From Panorpa germanica (lineage: Eukaryota; Arthropoda; Insecta; Mecoptera; Panorpidae), in NCBI GenBank assembly GCA_963678705.1, contig OY783220.1:6097001-6161000 (forward strand): a stretch of DNA of 64,000 nt. The letters are read 5' to 3'. The position numbers were made by a program, and so were the translations under genes. The notes beneath the pieces are model-generated. The model saw only the letters and a program-made list of their open reading frames with translations, did not search any database and was not told the DNA's origin. Below, one piece after another: positions 56,530 through 64,000 of this stretch (the stretch's first letter is position 1; each line of letters starts with the position of its first letter).

Positions 56530-57677
56530 ATTTAACAGAAATTAGATGAGATAAATTTTAGAGAGATATATTTAATAGAGATACAAATTAGACTAGATTA
56601 TGTGCAATAGATAATCATAAACTTATTAAACGGATATATGCCTTGGAATACTTTGAAGCACTGTAAAAATTATAGTTAGTTTCAGGTACTTTATATTTTA
56701 AGAATCATATAGGGAGGTACTTTTTGTAACTCACTACACTCTATTTGCTAACTTGAAAATCATTATAGTTTTAAGTCATGAAGAGATAACATCAATTCTA
56801 AATTTGACATTATATTTTAGCCGAAAACAAGACATTTAAAATTGCATTTATTTGAAGAAGGCAGAATCTATGGCTAATTTTTTTCTCGAGGTACATGGTC
56901 TACAAACTATCCCTATTGTTAATACGGCACTGGTCGTTTATTGGATATATATCGGATAAAGACTAATCTAACATAAATTTCAAAAATATTTATTATCGAA
57001 AATAATTTTATAAAACCTTATAGAAAATCATTACTTGTATTAAATTTATTACATAACATAGAAAATTATGCAATTATAAAAAAAAAATTAATTTTGCTGA
57101 GTTTGAAATGCAATTCAAATTAATTGAACAGTATCTATTGTATTGAGTATAAAAAGTGAAGAACACGACGTTGTACGATGCACGATCATTTTTTTGTGTT
57201 GATTCTTAAAACCTTCAATCTTTCTTATAATGATTGTGGTGGCGGTATTTACTATGAAGTCTATGAATGAAAAGTACACTATAGTACCTGACCGGTGGGT
57301 AGAGCATTAATGTACATATACATATACATATACTAAAGCATATTTTTTATGTATCTAAACATAAAACATATACAAATGCATTTATGAGACGCCATGCTTT
57401 AGAGATGTGTGTATGTGTGAACAAAACACTGTACTACACAAAATCGACGAAGTTCGGAGTAGTCTGACCAAACGTGACTTCCTATAGACGCCACTTCGAT
57501 AGGTTAAATGACAGCCAGTGGCGTAGGTGCAACTAACTTGATTGAAATATATCTATAAATTATTTTTATCAACGAAAAAAATATCTTCCTTCACAAAATC
57601 TTTAATGGTAAACAAAATGTAAATCACTTATATCTCGTAAACTGTAAATGATCTTCAAATGATTTAAATTTTGTTAG
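56530..57677. other. Non-coding DNA, possible intron
   Basis: AT-rich. A 27-codon frame beginning ATG at about 57387 (MRRHALEMCVCVNK) lies in slightly GC-richer DNA but cannot be supported. CAGTGGCGTAGGTGC at about 57519 looks like a hAT end without a partner. The segment ends in TTTTGTTAG, a plausible splice acceptor for the next feature. Confidence 0.4.
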
Positions 57678-57917
57678 AGAGATGGTGGAGGAGCACCTCT
57701 GTAATTTCGTAAGCTTACTACCGGAAACCACTACAAATTCATCAAAATTCATTTGCCACAAATCTCAAAATTGCCCTAAAAATAGATGGTGCTGAACCAA
57801 TTATAAAGCCTCAAGGAGTTAGAGGAGAAGGTCCGGTCGTGACATTACCTGGAGCCGCCATCAACGCAGATCTTGTTGGTAATAGCAGATTCAAGAGACG
57901 AGAGATTCCTTTTTTAA
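57678..57917 (+). CDS. Candidate internal exon, unknown product
   Basis: A 240-bp stretch that is GC-richer than its surroundings. It is preceded by a pyrimidine-rich TTTTGTTAG (AG at 57676-57677) and ended by a canonical donor GTAAGT (57918-57923). From 57713 one frame is open to the donor. Its last 45 residues are of mixed, protein-like composition: ALKIDGAEPIIKPQGVRGEG followed by PVVTLPGAAINADLVGNSRF and KRREIPFL. The part before 57713 is not open in that frame. A different frame gives RDGGGAPL there, so either the true acceptor lies later (an AG at 57712-57713), or a frameshift makes this a decayed exon. I do not recognise the family. The following intron would begin in phase 1. Confidence 0.45.
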
Positions 57918-57925
57918 GTAAGTAA

Positions 57926-58673
57926 ATACACACTTTATATATCATAACAGTACTCACACTGTTTTTGAAAATAAATGCATTTGGATTTTTCCAAATCCAA
58001 TCTTTTTACACAACCTTATGTATATCTTTTACCTAACGGTACGTTTTCTATATGATTCTATTACATTCTCATTAAATATATGCAAAATACATTAGAAATA
58101 TTTTACTATTATACAAATGTAATATGTAGTTTTATCTAAGAAGCTTTATTAACATCCGAAACAAAAACATAAATTTAAAGTCAGAAAATTCCTGTTGTTA
58201 TGTAATCTTACATTAACCTAAAAATAATGTATGTACAATGTAAACTTTTTTATGTTAAATAACCTAACATATAGTTGTAACAGTGTTTAGCGGGAAGAGG
58301 ATAAATATTGTGGGGTAATGTCCAAGCCTTCTATTGAGTAGTATTTTGTTTTGGTATATTAATAGACAAATCAAATAAATCTTCCCTGTGTTCACAACGA
58401 ACGTTTTACGCGCGAGTTAAGGTGTCCGAGAATAGTGCGTCGTAGATGCATTCACGCGTTGTATGTAATCGCCAACTATGACTTACATATCTTGCATAAG
58501 ACAAATCTTTCAATATTATCATTAAAACTTGTTTAAAGAACAAGAAATTAAATCATCCTATTTTAGCTTAGATATTGGAAACCCTATTTGTCTCTAATCT
58601 AAAAAATAATTATAACAATTAAATTTATCATACAATTAATATATATTTAACTTTTTATATATGAATTACTAGA
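57926..58673. other. Non-coding DNA, possible intron
   Basis: AT-rich, with one GC-richer patch at about 58388-58480 (TTTTACGCGCGAGTTAAGG) that has no supportable frame. Confidence 0.4.
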
Positions 58674-58875
58674 TAAGCCATGCTTAGTTGTAATATTCTT
58701 TAAAAATAAAAAAAAAATAAAAAATTAATATCTAAAATATCCGAATTAAAGGGTGCCACTGACTTTTAAGAAATAAATTTAGTTTATAATATATTGAATA
58801 CAAAGTTAGAACAGTCTGTTTAAATTTTTTATTTTTTTTTTATTTTTAAAGAATATTACAACTAAGCATGGCTTA
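58674..58875. mobile_element. Foldback element, about 55-bp arms
   Basis: TAAGCCATGCTTAGTTGTAA then TATTCTTTAAAAATAAAAAA at the left is inverted at the right (AAAGAATATTACAACTAAGC then ATGGCTTA, ending 58875). Arms are about 55 bp and the loop about 90 bp. The inner parts are A/T homopolymer-rich, the outer 28 bp are specific. No target duplication was resolved. Confidence 0.75.
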
Positions 58876-60454
58876 GGAACATCGTTAATGTTAACACATT
58901 TGTCCTTTTTTAACGAGTGTTAAGCATGAAAATTAAAGTGAGATAAATATACCTTGAAATAGTTAAACAACGTTTGTAACAGGTAAGATTCTCAGAGAAT
59001 CAGAATCAGGGTCTACGAACAGAAAACAAAACAATGAACTACAATGAACTGACAACCAGAAAAATTCCAGCGCCTTCAAATCATGGGCGGTAAACATGAT
59101 ATAAAATAGAAGTATATATTTTTTAAAAGGTTTAAACAGATTGACCTGGTCAATGGGAAAAAAATCGAAAAGGTAAAAAATTATTTATTAGTGGAAATTT
59201 ATAAGAATTGATTTGTTAAAATAGGTGTCTCTGAAAAAATAAAATAGGTTTTACTGTTACGTAAAATATGGTATTTTGGGACTGTGAAAGTGTCACCTTT
59301 AATTATTGGTATACAGGTAGGAATTAGGGGGTAATAGTAATGACAATAAATTTGGTACAAAAATGCTTCAAAACAAAACTTAATTTTTAAAATAATCCAT
59401 ATGAAATCATAGTTTCTTGTGAACAAAATATTGCAGAATAGCCGTATTTGGCCACCATTTTTCTAAGATTCTAACTCTATAATCTTAGATTTTGCATTAA
59501 GACTCTTAAAATTTGAATGATTTTAGAAAATACTGAACACGATACAAGGGAAGTTGCATTTATTTGAGCCAATAAGTCTGTTATAATATCAACTTATTAT
59601 TCAAAGTGTTATTTATCTTATTAATATATTGCTCACGGATGTTGGCCTACTAAACATGTAAATGATACAAATAATTTATGAATGAACTAAAACTAAAACA
59701 TTTTGTTCATTGATCATATGGTTCTATCACTCATGTACTATTTTTTTGACAATTGTAGAATTCAATGACCTACGGCCTCAAACAAAAAAAAAAATACACA
59801 AAAAATTTATCACTTCCTGTGAAGCTGAACAAGCGATAACACAGCTCGTGGTATCGTGCTTAAACAACATGCTGTTTTTTTTTCTTACTTCTTACTTCTT
59901 ATAAAGACATTCCGTATAAATGAGCAGATGACACGAGCACATATTTCAATTTTCATAGTCATCAATTCAGCTTAGTTTAGTTTAGCTGTAATGTACAACT
60001 CTAATTAAAAATGAAGAATATTTAAATAATAAATTTAGCTAATATTCAAACCAAAGTATGTAATCAAGGTTTGGTTAGGTTTGCATCCAAGATATTCTAA
60101 TAGGTCAAGAAGAGAATTGTGTAAGGTCATAAGTTCATAACTCATTTATTTACAACTTGTGCTGGTCTGGTAGGAGAATTAAGGTTTTAACACAAATTTG
60201 ACAGTCATTAAGGAAATTTACACAGTAGAGAATATACAAATATAGAACCCATATTTATCTTTAGCGACTTTTTCTCTGACGTAATGGATCATGAATTGGC
60301 CTAGTGTAATATTCATTTGTTAATATTGGCACATAAAATTTGTAGTGAAAATGCTTCTATTAACGAAGAGGAAGACCAGCAATAGGGTAGAATGGAGAAA
60401 ATTCTTAAAAGAGATTGGGACTCTACAACGACACGCCATGACGGATATATGACA
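58876..60454. other. Non-coding DNA, possible intron
   Basis: AT-rich; frames at 59199-59426 (-) and 59710-59904 (+) have no recognisable domain. No repeats recognised. Confidence 0.45.
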
Positions 60455-60668
60455 TATAGTTCAAATTACGAGAGTTCGGCGGCGACGTAAACTTAAAACA
60501 AGTTGTGGGGTATAAACTGCCGATATAACGAAAAACTACTAACTCTCTAATTTATAATGTATATAAAAACGAAAAAAATAACATTCATTATCGTATTATA
60601 GATTTATACCGCTCTTATAACCTCATTTAAGTGTAAGTCGCCGCCGAACTATCGTGATTTGAACTATA
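60455..60668. mobile_element. TATAGTTC-family MITE, copy 5
   Basis: A 214-bp element with well-kept ends TATAGTTCAAATTACGAGAG..TTCGGCGGCGAC and GTCGCCGCCGAACTATCGTG..ATTTGAACTATA, about 32 bp each. The interior is closest to copy 1 (GGTATAAACTGCCGATATAA; TTATAGATTTATACCG), with about 50 bp more. Confidence 0.85.
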
Positions 60669-60802
60669 TATTATTTACTGTTATAAATTTGCATATAATT
60701 ATTCATAATTAAATGAACTTGCCAAAACCTAAAAAATGCCAAATTCCAAGTGTGACAATTTAAATGAAAATGACGTAAGACCAAAGTCTGGTGTTGATTG
60801 AA

Positions 60803-60846
60803 ATGTACGAGTGGAACTACTGCATGGACAAGGACCCCCTGGAGGA
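60803..60846 (+). CDS. Candidate short (first?) exon, unknown product
   Basis: An ATG at 60803 in a favourable context (TTGAAATGT) opens MYEWNYCMDKDPLEE and reaches a donor-like GTATGT at 60847-60852, after two bases of a codon. If unspliced the frame continues (YVYHFFYFDSKTHVRL..) to a stop at 60917-60919. Upstream it is open as DQSLVLIE to a stop at 60776-60778. About 80 bp (60780-60860) are near 50% G+C against about 25-30% around them, with mixed, non-repetitive codon content. This is why I read it as host coding sequence. The 101-codon minus-strand frame over it looks less protein-like. Whether it belongs with the 57.7-kb candidate is unknown, and the family is not recognised. Confidence 0.4.
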
Positions 60847-60919
60847 GTATGTCTACCACTTCTTTTATTTTGACAGTAAAACACATGTTCGATTGAAAAA
60901 ATATATAATTGTAGTTTAA

Positions 60920-62379
60920 TGAGGTCAATAACTTTAATAATAACAATATATCATAGTACCGCAAATAGATATACATACATGTGGAATAATGAATGATTCG
61001 ATCTGGAAATAAAAATTTATCTTTATATAAGGATTTATTATTTATTGAGTAGGTAATATTTCTAAGTAGTATTTTATAAAATTAAAAAAAAAAAAATTGA
61101 ACCGTAATTAGAAATACCAGAGTTTAATAATGATTGGTTGGGATAAGGTTTTTGTGTAATCTAGTTTAGTTATTAATTTTAAGTAGACAGAATTTTCAAA
61201 CTACCAAATTCAATTCAAGAATATTTCAAAACTACCAACGAAAAAAACTAGATCCTTAATGTCAATATCATTTTAAAAGTTCTTAAAATAACATACAAAA
61301 TGTAACTTGAAGTGTACTTTATGTAGATTTCCAGAGATCGGGAATAGGGCATTGCAATAATTGATTTCAGTAAGCTACGTTTGCAATATCCGTTACACTA
61401 ATTAGAGATTTGCATCATTAACATTTGTGATTGACCGATCTGTATAGTAGGTGATAAATACATACTCCCTGTACTACATATATTGGACACTAATTACCAT
61501 ACACCACTCAATAAGTTCGTAGGATGGCATGTAAATGGCACCACTATTACATTGGTGACAAATCCATATGATTTTTAGATAGTAGCAACTTTCAAACGAT
61601 ATATGCCAAAATTTCATGACATTCCGTCCATTAGTTTAAAATTTACAGTGATTTTAGTGACACTACTTTTGAAATTTTCAAAACCAGAACCAGAAAAGTG
61701 AAAATTTCAAACCAATGTAGATAAGTTAGAATGCTAAGTAATTACAAAAAAAACATATAATTTACATTAAGAAGACGAGGAAGCGCTTTACTGTACTAAG
61801 AATCCCACTTCTGATTTCATTAAACATTCAATTGCGCTTTAAAATAAGTATTGTATAATAATGCAATTCTAGCCTTAAAGATACAGTGCATTTCTGCAGT
61901 TATAATGATAATAATAATTTACAAAATAAATGACGCGCATTACTAAGAACTGAAAACAACATCAGATACTAGCACTAGCACTAGCACTAGCAATAGCACT
62001 ATATATACAATGAAAGCTGAAACAAATACTGTTTACTGGTAAAATATGTTAACTGTGCAAGAGTATGTAAGTATGAATGATGACGTATTGTTTAAAATAT
62101 ATGTAATAACATATGTATATTATTATTTATAATGTCAGTAAAATGGTGACTAAACATAACTGAGTAATGCGCGGGTGGTCGTTATAAATAAAATAATTTA
62201 TATAAAACATTAATATATCGTATTACTGAATTGTGTAAATGTTGTATGCATTTTATAATGCAAGTGTTTTACTTTTAAATATAAACAATTTTAATATATA
62301 CATAAATCATATCAGGGGTACTCATATCTTATGTTTAATTGGTTTATTATGCATGTTATTATTCTACATTTTAACTAAA
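60920..62379. other. Non-coding DNA with ACTAGC microsatellite
   Basis: At about 61968-61994 an ACTAGC hexamer is repeated four times, with a variant AATAGC. The rest is AT-rich without a supportable gene; the + frame at 62239-62445 is AT-rich translation partly inside the next MITE. Confidence 0.45.
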
Positions 62380-63006
62380 TGGGCTTGTGTCCTATGTCTT
62401 AATTTTTATAAAAGTGTACTATATATTGATAAAGTGGGTTACTAGAACCTCAATCAATTATTTTTTAATAACTCCTTATATGTTAAGAGATATTAACAAT
62501 TAAAAAAGTCATTTTGTCTCTTTAATTATTAAAGGGATTCAACGTTGTACAAACTACAAATGCATGTGAATTCACTATCCTTGTGTAAGGTTACCAACCT
62601 TACAGATCATAAATCTCTGCTATATGTATTTATATATCAAAATATCAAATATTATTTACAGTTATTTCAAGGAACAATAAAATTTCAATATTATGTCTGC
62701 CTTAACAGGGTTAAATAAAGTAAAAACTTATTATTCTTTGACTTGACTGGATTGTTTGAGTACCAATAGCTACAAAACATCACCACAACACTGACCTACT
62801 CAACAAATAACTGACGTTAAAATGCATTTCATGTCATACAAATATGGCACAATTACAATTCTAAACTACAATTCAAATTTTTAATTATTATATCTCTGTC
62901 AATATTTAGATATTTAATAAAATAGACACGCCAATACACATTTATTAACATCAATTTCAATCAACAATTGAAAATTCGACCACTAAAAAATGAGGACACA
63001 AGCCCA
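62380..63006 (-). mobile_element. TGGGCTTGTG-family MITE, copy 3 (inverted)
   Basis: The most complete member: 627 bp with terminal repeats TGGGCTTGTGTCC and the inverse GGACACAAGCCCA. It runs opposite in orientation to copies at 28324 and 42809 and is collinear with 42809 over nearly its whole length. Shared blocks: AAGTGTACTATATATTGATA, TCATTTTGTCTCTTTAATTA, ATAAATCTCTGCTATATGTA, AGACACGCCAATACACATTT. Non-coding. The flanking bases (CTAAA / TTCTAG) show no clear duplication. Confidence 0.85.
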
Positions 63007-64000
63007 TTCTAGAATCGTTTTAAATCTAAACGCGATGATTATAATTAATTAGGTAGATATAATCGCTCCCTAAACCCCCATTTCAATTCAAAATTTTTTT
63101 TGTAATATTTTATAGTTTTTAGAATAAATGAACTTTTCTTCTTTTTTTTAAATCTTTCTTAGAAAATTACCTTTTTTAAAACCTTTCTTTAAAAAAAATT
63201 ATTCTTACTACACATTTCAATTACTATTTTTTTTTACACTACCCTTCACGGAAATTTATACTTTTTATACTTTTATACCTTTAACTTTTTTTTTTACAAA
63301 TTTCTTTATATATTTTATATTGCATGTGACGTCATAAGACTTCTAAAACAGTCTACATACGGCACTACCTCTGGAGGTAGACCAGAAAGTCATCGAAACC
63401 ATTAGCAAACAATTATTCTCTGAATCGACATTACAAAATAATTTATATTTTGATATGCACATGTCAATTTTGTAAAATTTTAGAAAGCAATTCAATATCA
63501 TCACATATTTCATTTCAATCACGTGCTCATAAAGTGACTGATAACATTATAGACGAGAAATAGTACTTCTGCTGCTAACTAAAATATCAAATCGTAATCA
63601 TTTGTTTACATATCATGCGTATATATTTAGTATGAAAAAGGTAATACAGAAATAATGACGCTGTACAAGCAGGTGGTACTCTAAATCACAACAATAATAA
63701 TATTATTGTTACACAGATATGAAGACTTGTGAATGTAGAGCTTCTAAGTACGTCGCAATTGAATATTTTACGTAGTTAAGTACGAGTTTGTTTATCTATA
63801 AACTTGGTAAAATAAGCCATACTTATATAGCTATTTACATATGATATGTATAATATGATATGTGGTCAGTTATATTTATGCAGTGACGGCACTAACATTT
63901 TATGAACGGGTTTTTGGCACCCCGAAAAGTAACACCAATAAAAGCAACCAGCCACTTGGGCCGGCTTCGCTTTTACCATAAGTTAAAAAGAAGTTTTATT
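63007..64000. other. Non-coding DNA; possible hAT end at the window edge
   Basis: A consensus CRE, TGACGTCA, lies at 63327-63334. A short perfect palindrome CTACCTCTGGAGGTAG-like hairpin lies near 63367. From 63881 a GC-richer sequence begins CAGTGACGGCACTAAC and runs to the window end, which would suit the start of a hAT-type element cut by the window; no partner end can be seen. Confidence 0.4.

Noticed and set aside
56343-56549. Frames on both strands over the SINE
   Set aside because: They lie in a tRNA-derived SINE, which is non-coding.
57519-57534. CAGTGGCGTAGGTGC as a hAT end
   Set aside because: Typical hAT-like start, but no matching inverted end was found downstream.
60671-60976. 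101-codon minus-strand frame
   Set aside because: It is mostly AT-derived hydrophobic sequence; the GC-rich part reads better as coding on the + strand with a donor site.
1-64000. CRISPR arrays, operons, ribosome binding sites, terminators of prokaryotic type
   Set aside because: None present: no regularly spaced identical repeats with unique spacers and no gene packing; the window is eukaryotic.

Overview
The window looks like nuclear DNA from an animal, most likely an insect. It is very A+T-rich (about 70% by eye), has no prokaryote-style gene packing, and carries a mix of transposons typical of insects: a BEL/Pao LTR element, 3' ends of non-LTR retrotransposons, a tRNA-derived SINE, a mariner, PIF/Harbinger and hAT derivatives, a Helitron-like end and many MITEs. 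A hemipteran or another AT-rich insect would fit, but nothing here fixes the order. No complete host gene, tRNA, rRNA or CRISPR array was found. Nearly all short open frames are chance frames in AT-rich DNA or pieces of transposons.

Layout. 0-9 kb: repeat-poor DNA with a three-fold, 12-bp-phased ACGTCA cluster near 754-783, a small Harbinger-type MITE at 1.3 kb, the first CAGGGTGGCCAC MITE at 2.1-2.7 kb, a LINE 3' relic at 6.0 kb, and two members of a Harbinger family at 6.8 and 7.9 kb, the first still holding the start of a HARBI1-like transposase. 9.58-9.77 kb: an isolated GC/CpG-rich island. 11-21 kb: several MITEs (TATAGTTC family, TTAA family, fragments of a third), a Helitron-like end, and a 760-bp TTAA-flanked element.

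21.7-25.5 kb: a frameshifted LINE 3' end, then the clearest element of the window. This is a 3.1-kb BEL/Pao retrotransposon with two 310-bp LTRs that read as identical, a perfect 5-bp target duplication, and one 561-codon frame that keeps gag but has lost almost all of pol. It is a young, non-autonomous, gag-retaining derivative. 27-47 kb: more MITEs, a hAT MITE with an 8-bp target duplication (31.2 kb), a Harbinger MITE with TTA duplications (34.0 kb), a 5'-truncated LINE with a 20-bp target duplication (40.7-41.2 kb), a long (TA)n tract (44.2 kb) and a second TTAA-flanked element of about 720 bp (44.8 kb).

50.2-51.0 kb holds a datable nest: a deleted mariner with 112-bp inverted ends inserted in the terminal repeat of a TTAA MITE, with the unoccupied sequence preserved in a sister copy at 12.4 kb. 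56.2 kb: a complete SINE with a 12-bp target duplication. Between 57.7 and 60.9 kb two short, GC-richer stretches on the + strand look like host exons ending in GTAAGT and GTATGT donors. They suggest that the right part of the window may lie in the introns of a gene, but the product is not recognised.

The elements do not form a pathway. The non-autonomous elements presumably depended on enzymes encoded elsewhere: BEL pol, mariner, Harbinger, hAT and TTAA-specific transposases, and LINE reverse transcriptase.
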